Below the pieces are notes generated by a model. The model had not been told where the DNA came from, did not search any database, and worked only from the letters and a program-made list of their open reading frames with translations. This document shows, in pieces, positions 1-8,286 of a DNA stretch of 64,000 bases. The stretch is taken from contig CAJUBC010000004.1 of the NCBI GenBank assembly GCA_910584545.1, positions 1 to 64,000 of the forward strand, given 5' to 3'. A program made the position numbers and the translations under genes. The DNA is from an uncultured Muribaculaceae bacterium. Its GTDB lineage: Bacteria; Bacteroidota; Bacteroidia; Bacteroidales; Muribaculaceae. Positions within the stretch are counted from its first letter, which is position 1. Each line of letters opens with the position of its first letter.

Positions 1-47
1 GCTGAACAGTTACATAGCGCGGCATCAAATGTTAAAACATATTAACA

Positions 48-80
48 TTTGTATCTTTTTCAATATTTTTTATAATTTTG
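48..80 (+). promoter_or_regulatory. Bacteroidota-type promoter for the fimbrial operon
   Basis: A TTTG box at 48-51 is followed after 21 bases by TAATTTTG at 73-80, which fits the TTTG / TAnnTTTG consensus of the Bacteroidota primary sigma factor. Transcription would begin near base 87, leaving a leader of about 220 bases before the chosen start at 308. No invertible repeat is visible in the available 80 bases, but the upstream flank is cut by the window edge, so phase variation cannot be excluded. Confidence 0.6.
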
Positions 81-307
81 CAGCCACATGGGATTATAGG
101 AATTTCAGATTATAAATCGGTAATTCATCCCCGACAATCAGGGACAACTTGCAAATGAGATTCACCCTCACTATTATCTTATCACAAATGTCACGGGTTA
201 ATTCAATATATCGGATGCTGAATTACGCAACCGGCCTTGCAGACAGCAACGGTCCGCGCAATGTGACAACGTATGGGGGGAGGGTAAATCCGGCATGTGC
301 CATATCC

Positions 308-1522
308 ATGCGGTTCTGTGTCGGTATTCTCCTGTTTGTTTCATTGTTTTTTTCATTGCCTGTGCGCGGGGCCTCGGTTGTCGTCGGCTCCGTAGTCCCG
401 ACGGACACGTTACAGAATCGCGACAACTTATGCGTGTTTACCGAAAAGATTTTATTTCCGAAAGCATCGTCCGTTATTTTCCGTGGATTTTCTGAAAACG
501 CGTCGGCCATAGATTCAATTCGCCGGTTCCTTTCAGTTAATGATTCGCGGAATCTTATAGACATAAGGGTAATAGGCTCACATTCCCCGGAAGGGAAAAA
601 CACGTTCAATAAAAAACTGGCGGAAGCACGTGCCCGTTCACTCGGCGATTTAATCCGGGAGATTGCCCCCGGCGTCAATCCTGAATTATCTATAGTTCGC
701 CCCGCGGGCGGACATACAGACGATTACCGTAGTCTGCGGAAGGCCGAACTGCATATAAGATACCGCGACATTATATCGGCCCACAACAAGTTGCTTCGCG
801 ACACCGTATGCCTACAAGGAAACACATTGCCGGAAGAAGCCGGAGGCAATGCATCGGCTGACGGATGCGGAGTCGACACGACAGGCTTCCCCGGCGGTTC
901 TGGCTATCAAGACAGCTGTACATATATAAGCCAACGGCAGGATCTCCCGTCGGAGCGTGACGGCCGGAACCTGTGCGGCAGACTGTTCGCAACCACGAAT
1001 ATGCTTTATGATGCATTGCTGACTCCCAACATAGGGATCGGAATGTCAATCGGTGACAGAGTCACGTTGCTGGTCGACTGGATGTATGCCCGCTGGAACA
1101 ATCATGACCGACGGCTCTACTGGCGCATCTACGGCGGTGATGTCGAAGTGAGATGCCGTATAGGCACACGTGTCAAAGGTTCTCCGCTCGGCGGCCATCA
1201 CGTCGGGGTTTACGGATCGATGGCATGCTACGATTTTCAGGGAGGCCGCAGCCATATCGGAGTATTATCTGACTTCTGGAACTACGCGGCGGGAGTTTCC
1301 TACACCTATTCTCTTCCTGTATCAACTCATTTCAATATCGATTTCAACCTTGGCGTAGGCTATCTGTGGGGCAGATATAAGAAACATATTCCTATCGACG
1401 ACTGCGACGTGTGGCTGTCCACTCACCAGATGGGCTGGTTCGGTCCGACACGCGCGGGGGTGACGTTGGTATGGCTCATCGGCAATCAGGTGAAGAACAG
1501 CAGGAAAGGAGGTGCGAGATGA
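308..1522 (+). CDS. OmpA-like / DUF3575 outer-membrane protein of the fimbrial locus
   Basis: A 404-aa exported protein. From the ATG at 308 it begins with a clean signal peptide (MRFCVGILLFVSLFF..., cleavage near VRGA). An earlier in-frame start (TTG 149 or ATG 155) would add about 50 residues with no signal-peptide character, so I reject it. The N-terminal half resembles an OmpA-like peptidoglycan-binding fold (segments IDIRVIGSHSPEG and AEARARSLGDLI). The C-terminal half is rich in alternating aromatic strands (WNYAAGVSYTYSLPV, GVGYLWGRYKKH) typical of DUF3575. DUF3575 proteins commonly precede fimbrillin and FimB-like genes in Bacteroidales, and that is the order here. It overlaps the next gene by ATGA, so translation is probably coupled. 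The role in fimbria anchoring is inferred. Confidence 0.75.
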   Translation: MRFCVGILLFVSLFFSLPVRGASVVVGSVVPTDTLQNRDNLCVFTEKILFPKASSVIFRGFSENASAIDSIRRFLSVNDSRNLIDIRVIGSHSPEGKNTFNKKLAEARARSLGDLIREIAPGVNPELSIVRPAGGHTDDYRSLRKAELHIRYRDIISAHNKLLRDTVCLQGNTLPEEAGGNASADGCGVDTTGFPGGSGYQDSCTYISQRQDLPSERDGRNLCGRLFATTNMLYDALLTPNIGIGMSIGDRVTLLVDWMYARWNNHDRRLYWRIYGGDVEVRCRIGTRVKGSPLGGHHVGVYGSMACYDFQGGRSHIGVLSDFWNYAAGVSYTYSLPVSTHFNIDFNLGVGYLWGRYKKHIPIDDCDVWLSTHQMGWFGPTRAGVTLVWLIGNQVKNSRKGGAR

Positions 1523-2505
1523 CAGGGAAGGCTGCTTGCCGGTTATTTTTCCGGAAAAGCGCGTACTGCGCTGTGTTCCTGATGCTCGCGCTGTGTCTGC
1601 TGTGCTCCGGGGGCTGCGCCCAACGCGAATTGTGCTACGACCACTCCCATGTATCGCCTGTCTTCGTCGAATTCGACTGGAGCATGGCTCCCGACGCCGC
1701 CCCGGCCACAATGGTGGTCTGGTTTTTCTCTGAAACATCCGGGGAATGCTACCGTTTCGAGCTTTCCAACGGCGGCATCGAGTCACGCTCGCAGTTTGAC
1801 AGTCATATCAACGTCCGTCCGGGAACATACCGCGTGCTGTGTCATAATGGTTCCACCGACAACAATTCCGAAGAGGGCGACACATTCGGAGAGTATCGCA
1901 TCACCACGTACGACGCCGGGATACTTTCGCCTATGAACCGCTCCGACAAGGCTCCGCTGCCTGTCGGTGCCGAAGCGCAGCCCGTCAAGGCCTCTCCCAG
2001 CACCGTATATGCCGACGCACTCGACAAACAAATAATCATCGAGCCGGCTGCAGATTCCGAAACGCATATTCGCTTTGTTCCGGTAGAAGTCACGTCCATG
2101 TATGATATTGTCATCACAGGCGTTGAGAATCTCATTCCCGGCACCGATGTCTCGGCTGTCCTTACCGGAATGGCCGAAGCCTGGAATCCCGCCAATTACC
2201 GTCCGGCGGGAGCCGACGTGACCATTCCCTTCGCACTCGATCAGGACGGCCCGGACAGTCTGCGGGGATCGCTGCTGACATTCGGCGACAATGCGCCGCA
2301 CGAAGTGCGGCACATCCTGCGTGTCTACGCATCATATAATTATTACGACTTCGATGTGACAGATCAGATCCATAATGCCCCGGACAGCAGACATGTCGAA
2401 ATTCAACTGCACGGCCTGAAACTGCCGGCTCCCGAGCAGGGAGGAGGCATGAGCCCCGGCGTAGAGGGCTGGGAAAATGCAGAAAACATAGTAATAACAA
2501 TGTAA
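1519..2505 (+). CDS. FimB/Mfa2-type fimbrial anchor lipoprotein (DUF5119-like)
   Basis: A 328-aa lipoprotein: hydrophobic signal at residues 14-30 and a lipobox ending at Cys33 (CSGGC). The ATG at 1519 overlaps the upstream stop (ATGA) and follows a purine-rich AGGAAAGGAGG at 1502-1512, which decides the start over in-frame codons further upstream. Residues 40-130 (VFVEFDWSMAPDA, ETSGECYRFELSNGG, VRPGTYRVLCHN) match the immunoglobulin-like first domain of FimB/DUF5119 proteins, which cap or anchor fimbriae at the outer membrane. A second beta-domain follows. It is the middle gene of the operon between the DUF3575 protein and the fimbrillin. The family is assigned from motif style and position. 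Confidence 0.7.
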   Translation: MTGKAACRLFFRKSAYCAVFLMLALCLLCSGGCAQRELCYDHSHVSPVFVEFDWSMAPDAAPATMVVWFFSETSGECYRFELSNGGIESRSQFDSHINVRPGTYRVLCHNGSTDNNSEEGDTFGEYRITTYDAGILSPMNRSDKAPLPVGAEAQPVKASPSTVYADALDKQIIIEPAADSETHIRFVPVEVTSMYDIVITGVENLIPGTDVSAVLTGMAEAWNPANYRPAGADVTIPFALDQDGPDSLRGSLLTFGDNAPHEVRHILRVYASYNYYDFDVTDQIHNAPDSRHVEIQLHGLKLPAPEQGGGMSPGVEGWENAENIVITM

Positions 2506-2542
2506 ATTAATCCAACAATCTACTAAACTAAAAAATGGTATT

Positions 2543-3946
2543 ATGAAAATTAATCTTAATCATGCAGTGGCATTGACGCTCGGGCTGGTGACCGGGGCGA
2601 TGTCATTCACTTCCTGCACCAACGACCTCGAGGTCGACAGGAACATCGATCCGGCAGGAAACGCAATCACCTTCGCAACATCGGTAGGTCACACCACCCG
2701 TGCCACAGAGACAACGCTGGATAATCTGGGCAACTTCGCCGTCGTTGCGCGCGGCATGCACCATGATGGAGTGCTGTACAACAGCTATCTGATCGGCGAC
2801 CCTGCCACCGGGGGTGAAATAGCAAGACGTGTTTCTGCGGCAGAAGGCGTTTCCAACACCTGGAAACTCGACCGCAATGTGTATTGGCCCGCCACATTGA
2901 ACAAGGTGCTGTTCTATGCCTATACCACGCTCAAAGGATCTGACGGTGACGTGAATGCAGTGCTTGGAGAGGATCCTACATTCGGGTTCGAGGGAAATAA
3001 TCCCTACATCGATAATTTCAAGCCACTGAAGGCTACGGAAGCCACAAATGATATTCAGGCGGATGGCAAAGACCAGAAAGATCTGCTCATCGCATACAAG
3101 GATCAGGAAAAATCCAAAAGTGAAACTAATGTGATATTGAATTTCAGACATGCTCTTACCCAGGTTTCCATCAAAGCCAAGCAAGACGGGAAGCTGGACA
3201 ATGACAACCGTATTGTCAAAATCAAAGGAGCCTGGATTGTCAATGCAGCGGAATCCGGCAAACTAACCGCTACCGCCTCTTCGACCGGTTCTGCCGAAAA
3301 CACCGAATACACCTATGCGGAGTCGTGGACCCCTTCTGGCCAAGCGGCATACGGCTCGGTATGGAATGACCCTGTTCGACTGGACAAGACCAACCCCTCT
3401 GATCTGCTGCGTGGAATGTCACTCATGCTGATTCCCCAGAATCTCACGGCATGGGACACTGATAAGAACAAAGCCAACGATAACAAGGGTGCATATATCC
3501 TGCTCCTCTGCCGTGTGGAACTCGAGCATCCCGGAGCAACACATCAGGGAGCCGACCTTGGTGATATCGGCATAGAGGGCGAAAAGCATTATCATCAGCT
3601 TTTCCCTGTCAATACAGAGGCATATAATCCCGCGGAGTACGGGTTTGTATGCGTGCCGCTGTCAAGTTCATGGAATACCGAAGGTATCGGCAAGCATTAT
3701 ACATACAACCTGAATATATGCGGTAACGGAACAGGTGCGGGCAAATATCCCCCTGCAGAGGAAGCGGAGACTTTTAAGAACACCCTTGTGCCGGCATCTA
3801 TGGATATAGAGGTAGTGCTCAATGCCCCGGAAGTCACCGGAAAGACCCCCGGCGACAATGTACTGGATGAGCCCATCCAGTTCACCGTGACCGTAGATAA
3901 TTGGGCGACAACCGGGGACTGGACACCCGGGGACACGGATTTCTAA
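2543..3946 (+). CDS. Fimbrillin family lipoprotein (Mfa-like)
   Basis: A 467-aa protein with an N-terminal lipoprotein signal ending at Cys25 (FTSC). Fimbrillins are exported as lipoproteins and then cut by an Arg-gingipain-like protease. The segment ITFATSVGHTTRATETTLDNLGNFAV is typical of the fimbrillin_A/Mfa-like_1 N-terminus. RATETTLDNL follows the usual cleavable 'TRA' motif, after which the mature subunit would begin at about residue 53. Later motifs (LNFRHALTQVSIKAK, MSLMLIPQNL, YTYNLNICGNGTG, VDNWATTGDWTPG) recur throughout the family. It lies 37 bases after the anchor gene and is followed by a strong terminator, so it is probably the main structural subunit and the last gene of the first transcript. 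Confidence 0.85.
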   Translation: MKINLNHAVALTLGLVTGAMSFTSCTNDLEVDRNIDPAGNAITFATSVGHTTRATETTLDNLGNFAVVARGMHHDGVLYNSYLIGDPATGGEIARRVSAAEGVSNTWKLDRNVYWPATLNKVLFYAYTTLKGSDGDVNAVLGEDPTFGFEGNNPYIDNFKPLKATEATNDIQADGKDQKDLLIAYKDQEKSKSETNVILNFRHALTQVSIKAKQDGKLDNDNRIVKIKGAWIVNAAESGKLTATASSTGSAENTEYTYAESWTPSGQAAYGSVWNDPVRLDKTNPSDLLRGMSLMLIPQNLTAWDTDKNKANDNKGAYILLLCRVELEHPGATHQGADLGDIGIEGEKHYHQLFPVNTEAYNPAEYGFVCVPLSSSWNTEGIGKHYTYNLNICGNGTGAGKYPPAEEAETFKNTLVPASMDIEVVLNAPEVTGKTPGDNVLDEPIQFTVTVDNWATTGDWTPGDTDF

Positions 3947-3964
3947 TATGACTCTTTAACTAAA

Positions 3965-3999
3965 AAATCAGGCCTCGTTTTTCTTACGAGGCCTGATTT
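3965..3999 (+). terminator. Intrinsic terminator after the fimbrillin gene
   Basis: A perfect 14-bp stem (AAATCAGGCCTCGT at 3965-3978 with ACGAGGCCTGATTT at 3986-3999) encloses a 7-base T-rich loop. It sits 18 bases after the fimbrillin stop and 43 bases before the next gene. It should make the fimbrillin the end of the main transcript, with the tip gene expressed by read-through or its own promoter. Confidence 0.85.
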
Positions 4000-4041
4000 A
4001 GATTCCTTCCCACAAAAAATATCCTTTACACAAATTCAGCC

Positions 4042-7000
4042 ATGAACATAAAATACAGCTTGTTCAAATATGCCATCGCCGCGACAGGTGTCTGTGCCGC
4101 ACTCCTGCTGGGCATTGCCTGCACCGATGATTTCGGGTATCACGATCCGGATGGGAAACAGGTAGCATTCAGCGTCATAGCCCCCAATACATGGCACGAC
4201 GGGATGGGAATCAACGAAAACGAACAGACCACCCGCTGCCTGTCGGTCGAGGAGCTGGAAGGCGACGGCGACACCAAGCTGTATCTGCATACCATAGTGG
4301 CTGACAATCCGGTTGAAGAAACGGCCGGTGCGACGCGTGGCACCCCGATAACAGACTTAACCGCATTCAAGGATAAATATAAGAGCTTTTCGCTAAGTGG
4401 AATATGCTATACAGGTGCCTATCCGGACGACGAGTCCCAGAACGAATGGACCGCGGACTATGCCTATGACCTGCCTTACAGCACGGCATCGGGCACCCCG
4501 GCCGAAGGAGGGCATCCGCTGTTCTGGCCGTCGAACGGAAATGTCCGTTTTTTTGCCTTCGCTCCGACAATAAGAGACTTTGAAACCCTGAATACCGGAG
4601 GATCCATGACGCTGAGCGACGCCACAGCTTTCGGTTCACCGAAGCTGACATACACGGTTCCAGCCGACGTCACCAAGCAGATCGACCTCATGACGGCGCA
4701 AACCAATGTGAGCGCCGCAACAACTCCGCAAGTGGAGCTGAAATTCGGCCACGCGCTGACGGCCGTAAGGATTGAGTGCGGCAAGGATATGCTTGCAGGC
4801 AAGATTACCAAGGTGGAGATTTCCGGAATCTTCGGCAGCGGCACGCAGGTGATAGGGTCAGGCAAATGGGTTCCGTCAGGACAACCCACCTCATACACAA
4901 TTTCAGAAGAAATAGTTTTGCCTGCGGATAATGACTCCGACGACAAAATCCATGCGGGGAACGGTACCGCCATAGCCGGCAGCAAGACGGACAATCTCAC
5001 CTTTATGCTTATGCCTCAGACTCTTCCGGCGGGAGCCTCGATAACCATAGAGTTCACCGACGCCGCTTCCGACACTCAACGCACCATCTCCGGCTCAATA
5101 GGCGGCCAAACCTGGGAGGCCGGCAAGATCATAACCTATTCCGTCTCTCCGTCGAGTATCCACATCAACACCACCGTTGATATAGGCAAGAAGGGAGCTA
5201 CCGACGAGAATCCCGCCGGCGACGTGATGCCCTATTCAGGTGTGTGGTATGATGTCGACTACAATCCTGCTATGGTTGAAATCGTGCAGGCCGGAGTGGA
5301 TACAAAAAAGATCGCAACGATTCCGATTGACAAAATCAGTTTCAAATACAAATTTGAGGATAGCGAAACCGACATATGGAATGATTGCACAACAGATGCC
5401 GACGGATTGATGAAAATCGAGCCTCAGCCAGCTTACGAGACCATGCAGGCCGGTTTTAACACCACAACCGAAACCGGCACAGAGGGATCTCCCGAATCAC
5501 TGACGGTGAATGGCAAAACAGCCAACTGCTATCTGGTCGACAAGGCAGGGTATTTCTCGCTGCCTCTTGTGTATGGCAACGGTAATGTCGGAGACCCGAC
5601 AGAGAACACAAAGAGCCTTAAGTATTATCCCAAGCACGATGACGGAAAGATGCCTCCAGACGGAAAAATCAACGGTGCCTCTGATGCAGTGCTGTGCTGG
5701 CAAGACGCGCCGGACCTTATAGATCCCGCAAGCTTAAAGGTAGTGAATGGAAATCTTGTGTTCCATATCCGCAGGCATACCATCACACAAGGCAACGCCT
5801 TATTGGCTGTCAGAGATGCCAACAAAAAGATAATATGGAGCTGGCATATATGGGTAACTCCCTACAAATATGATTTCTATAACCAATTCTATGATTCAAA
5901 TACCGACTATGGTTCCTACGAGCTTGCTCAATATAATCTCGGATGGTGCGACAGACATGACCACAATGCGTCACGCAGATTCAAGCTCAGGGCAGTTGTC
6001 GATATGTCGGCCTACGGAGGATCGAAGGAGAGCCCGGTAGAGATCGGTACATTCACACAGGATGTCTTCAAAGGCTCTGACGCCGGCGACAACACATATT
6101 ATCAGTGGGGACGCAAGGACCCGATGCTCGGCGGTATCTATAATAATAATACTCCCTGCTATACTTATACAAAAAAGTCCGGCCCGGATTCAAATGAGTT
6201 CACTATGGAGAACAAGCAGGTGTTCAACCAATATAATCAGAACGGTTATGATTACTCGTTCCGCAAAAATCCGGGCGATATGCTGGAGGAATACGGCCCA
6301 ATAGGGTCATCCGGCGAGGCATCAAAAGGCGTGACGATTGGTTACTCCATACAACATCCTTATATATTCGTCACAAACTCAAAGGAAAACGGCACAGCAG
6401 ATCACACAGGCTTCAGTTACCGCAACCACTGGCATATACCTTATGCAGATAACACTGTGCCATACCTGAATCCAGATGAACATATCATGTTCAACGCCTG
6501 GAATTCAACGGCAAAGGCTTCAGGGCATGTGTATCCGGGTAATTATTCACTGACCAACAATGACTCAATAGTCAACAATGCCGCAACAGTCACAAAATCG
6601 GTCTACGACCCATGTCCGCCGGAATTCCAGATGCCTCCGATTCATGCGCTCCGAGGCATATATCTGACAATGACATCGGCAACGGCCACCTATGCGAACA
6701 ACGCCTGGAAAATTACAAGTAACGGACAATCGATCACATTTCCGATTACAGGAGTACGAAACTACGCCCTGCGTGAAACCGAATGGAGAACAGTGGGTCC
6801 AGGGTTGGATCATACTGAATTCTATAAGATTTCAATGCCGGCGTTCCGGATGCTGACTTTTCTATCCTCGGCGACAATTGTCAAAAAAGAGGACCACAAT
6901 GCATATCAGGTATATATATTTACAATTGATAGAACCAACAGAGCGAATCCTCCAGGGCTAAGCAATCTTAAAAAGAGTCTTACTCCATCCAGCAACTCGT

Positions 7001-7047
7001 ACGGCTTGGCTGTAAGACCCATGCACTACACCGGGAATCGTTGGTAG
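4042..7047 (+). CDS. Large fimbrillin-like lipoprotein, probable fimbrial tip or adhesin
   Basis: A 1001-aa lipoprotein with lipobox Cys27 (LGIAC). Residues 30-380 look like a fimbrillin: GATRGTPIT near residue 97 as a possible processing site, then VELKFGHALTAVRIECGK, LTFMLMPQTLPAG and ITYSVSPSSI. The C-terminal ~600 residues are different and carry a conserved large-Bacteroidales-adhesin style module: NGKTANCYLVDKAGYFSLPL, then WSWHIWVTPYKYD, YQWGRKDPM and SVYDPCPPEFQMP. The last of these resembles the ligand-type domain found in FISUMP-like surface proteins. The same strand and the position just after the fimbrillin terminator suggest an accessory or tip subunit. Adhesion is inferred; no receptor can be named. 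Confidence 0.75.
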   Translation: MNIKYSLFKYAIAATGVCAALLLGIACTDDFGYHDPDGKQVAFSVIAPNTWHDGMGINENEQTTRCLSVEELEGDGDTKLYLHTIVADNPVEETAGATRGTPITDLTAFKDKYKSFSLSGICYTGAYPDDESQNEWTADYAYDLPYSTASGTPAEGGHPLFWPSNGNVRFFAFAPTIRDFETLNTGGSMTLSDATAFGSPKLTYTVPADVTKQIDLMTAQTNVSAATTPQVELKFGHALTAVRIECGKDMLAGKITKVEISGIFGSGTQVIGSGKWVPSGQPTSYTISEEIVLPADNDSDDKIHAGNGTAIAGSKTDNLTFMLMPQTLPAGASITIEFTDAASDTQRTISGSIGGQTWEAGKIITYSVSPSSIHINTTVDIGKKGATDENPAGDVMPYSGVWYDVDYNPAMVEIVQAGVDTKKIATIPIDKISFKYKFEDSETDIWNDCTTDADGLMKIEPQPAYETMQAGFNTTTETGTEGSPESLTVNGKTANCYLVDKAGYFSLPLVYGNGNVGDPTENTKSLKYYPKHDDGKMPPDGKINGASDAVLCWQDAPDLIDPASLKVVNGNLVFHIRRHTITQGNALLAVRDANKKIIWSWHIWVTPYKYDFYNQFYDSNTDYGSYELAQYNLGWCDRHDHNASRRFKLRAVVDMSAYGGSKESPVEIGTFTQDVFKGSDAGDNTYYQWGRKDPMLGGIYNNNTPCYTYTKKSGPDSNEFTMENKQVFNQYNQNGYDYSFRKNPGDMLEEYGPIGSSGEASKGVTIGYSIQHPYIFVTNSKENGTADHTGFSYRNHWHIPYADNTVPYLNPDEHIMFNAWNSTAKASGHVYPGNYSLTNNDSIVNNAATVTKSVYDPCPPEFQMPPIHALRGIYLTMTSATATYANNAWKITSNGQSITFPITGVRNYALRETEWRTVGPGLDHTEFYKISMPAFRMLTFLSSATIVKKEDHNAYQVYIFTIDRTNRANPPGLSNLKKSLTPSSNSYGLAVRPMHYTGNRW

Positions 7048-7352
7048 GCATCCCGTTGCCGGTACGCCATGCAGGCGTGACGGGTGACGCCGGCTCTATA
7101 GGGTTGCTTGCGGTAGTTATTTCCCGGGGACTCTCGAAGTCTTCCTGCTCGTCATCATGTTTGCGAATTGTCCAGATTCGTAGTAATGACTTGCTAAAAC
7201 GCTTCTTACTATGTCTGTCAGCAGTATATGAAAACCGCTTCGAGCGCAAAGTTACGAAAATGAAGATGCCCTATAAAATGAGTTGATTTTTGCAAATAAA
7301 TAATGGTTTACACCATTTTAATGTTTATTGTGACTTCCTCGCCTCCGGTCCG
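7048..7352. other. Intergenic region between fimbrial tip gene and RAYT gene
   Basis: These 305 bases hold no convincing gene. A minus-strand TAACTTTG (CAAAGTTA at 7247-7254) looks like a promoter -7 element pointing back into the 3' end of the fimbrial tip gene, but no TTTG box lies at the right distance. The only minus-strand open frame here starts with a TTG inside that element and is probably spurious. No terminator hairpin is obvious after 7047. Confidence 0.4.
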
Positions 7353-8207
7353 TTATGCTTCACGGTCGGATGATTTTGTTGTGGTTCCAACGATTTCGGA
7401 TGCACCTGTTTCGGATGCGCTTGTTTCGGATGCGCTTGTTTCGGATGCGCCTGTAGGGACGCTTTTCAAAGCGTCCGCTGTCGATAACGTGTTCCCTGTC
7501 GTCGATAATGTATTCCCCGCCGTCGCGTTTGTGATATTCCAAGGTGCAAATGTCGATGACAATGGCGATGGATGAAAACGGTCATAATGCCAATTCTCCA
7601 CATTTTTATCGATATAGTTCATGATATTTTCGTAAGCACGTCTGTTGCGTATGATGTGTTCATAATAACGCGACTGCCATGCGAAACTGATTCCTAAACG
7701 TCCGGTATCGCGTTTCACACCACCTTTCAAACAACGTATTATTACCGACAGACGGGTGTTGTGATGAAAATCCTGTTCGTCGGGAGCATCATGGCGACGT
7801 TGGCGCAAGCAGCCTAAATTTGCCGCTGCGGACGGTTCTAACGATGTCGCTGCGGACGGTTCTAACGATGTCGTTGCGGACGGTTCTAACGATGTCGTTA
7901 CGGACGGTTCTAACGATGTCGTTGCGGACGCTTTGAAAAGCGTCCCTACATTTTGAACGTTTCGGATTGAAATGATTATGTGGATGTGGTTGGGCATCAC
8001 TACGTGATTCCAGATTTCTATGTCGGGGAAATGTTTTGGCAAATTCGCTATTTGGGATTCCGTTATTATTCCTGCCTGTGTGAAATTCATTTTCCCTTGA
8101 TGGATTTCTCCGAAATAATGGCGCTTCTCAGCACAACAAATCGTAACGAAATAGATTCCTTCGTTATAATCATGCCAAGGGGCCCGGAATTGATGACGGT
8201 CAGCCAT
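7353..8207 (-). CDS. REP-associated tyrosine transposase (RAYT, Y1/HUH family)
   Basis: A 284-aa protein. The N-terminal motifs ADRHQFRAPWHDYNEGIYFV and the HUH pair in MPNHIHIII, with the nucleophile Tyr in WQSRYYEHIIRN, identify a single-Tyr HUH nuclease of the IS200-like/RAYT group. RAYTs process REP palindromes and are usually solitary and non-IS, as here. Between HxH and the next conserved block (LSVIIRCLKGGVKRD) the usual short linker is replaced by about 65 residues of repeated TTSLEPSA units. A C-terminal tail of about 55 residues is built from SETSA and GNTLST repeats. Both insertions contain the same GC-rich palindrome translated in frame. The reading frame is intact despite this. 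The extra sequence is probably tolerated as disordered linker. Activity is not demonstrable from sequence. Confidence 0.85.
   Translation of the reverse strand: MADRHQFRAPWHDYNEGIYFVTICCAEKRHYFGEIHQGKMNFTQAGIITESQIANLPKHFPDIEIWNHVVMPNHIHIIISIRNVQNVGTLFKASATTSLEPSVTTSLEPSATTSLEPSAATSLEPSAAANLGCLRQRRHDAPDEQDFHHNTRLSVIIRCLKGGVKRDTGRLGISFAWQSRYYEHIIRNRRAYENIMNYIDKNVENWHYDRFHPSPLSSTFAPWNITNATAGNTLSTTGNTLSTADALKSVPTGASETSASETSASETGASEIVGTTTKSSDREA
7394..7453. repeat. Tandem 15-bp repeats (x4) inside the RAYT gene
   Basis: Four 15-bp units TTTCGGATGCRCYTG start at 7394, 7409, 7424 and 7439 with one or two differences. They encode the SETSA/SETGA repeat of the RAYT C-terminal tail on the minus strand. 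Two 21-bp units (GTCGATAAYGTRTTCCC...) follow at 7480-7521 after the palindrome. Multiples of three keep the frame open. Confidence 0.9.
7452..7478 (+). repeat. REP-like palindrome, copy 1 (in RAYT coding sequence)
   Basis: The core GGACGCTTT-TC-AAAGCGTCC at 7457-7476 is a 9-bp perfect inverted repeat with a 2-base loop. With its flanks (TGTAG before, GC after) it is a 27-base sequence that recurs exactly, in inverted orientation, at 7924-7950. It is translated on the minus strand as ADALKSVPT in the RAYT tail. The shape (short GC-rich palindrome with a conserved 5' flank) is that of a REP element recognised by RAYT nucleases. Confidence 0.8.
7828..7923. repeat. Tandem 24-bp repeats (x4) inside the RAYT gene
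   Basis: Four 24-bp units (GCGGACGGTTCTAACGATGT plus CGYT) begin at 7828, 7852, 7876 and 7900 and run into palindrome copy 2. The unit shares its GCGGACG start with that palindrome, so the array may have grown from the palindrome flank. It encodes the TTSLEPSA octapeptide repeats. The units abut without spacers, so this is not a CRISPR array. Confidence 0.9.
7924..7950 (-). repeat. REP-like palindrome, copy 2 (inverted)
   Basis: Exact inverted copy of the 27-base element at 7452-7478. The core GGACGCTTT-GA-AAAGCGTCC spans 7926-7945. On the minus strand it is read in frame as NVGTLFKASA, just after the HUH motif. Two inverted copies 446 bases apart inside one gene form a long-range inverted repeat. 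Confidence 0.8.
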
Positions 8208-8286
8208 TTTTAAGCAGTTGCTTCAGCTCGATTATGCAAATATCTCTATTTTCCACAAACCATTGCTGTCCAAAAGCATAATTCAT
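8200..8286 (-). CDS. Candidate 28-aa small ORF between MFS gene and RAYT gene
   Basis: An ATG at 8286 overlaps the stop of the MFS gene as ATGA. A 28-codon frame (MNYAFGQQWFVENRD...LKQLLKNG) then ends at 8200, overlapping the first bases of the RAYT gene. The double overlap would couple translation of all three. The composition is aromatic and basic, without a clear signal or membrane segment. I do not recognise it. It could equally be chance in a 75-base spacer, and the small size gives weak evidence. Confidence 0.25.
   Translation of the reverse strand: MNYAFGQQWFVENRDICIIELKQLLKNG

Noticed and set aside
149..307. Upstream start (TTG 149 / ATG 155) of the OmpA/DUF3575 gene
   Set aside because: The added residues have no signal-peptide features, whereas ATG 308 begins a clear signal peptide.
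6980..7249. Minus-strand 89-codon frame at the end of the fimbrial tip gene
   Set aside because: Its start is a TTG inside a TAACTTTG promoter-like element and it overlaps the conserved tip C-terminus. There is no other Met near the start.
7828..7950. CRISPR array
   Set aside because: The units are directly adjacent without spacers and are translated in frame within a transposase gene.
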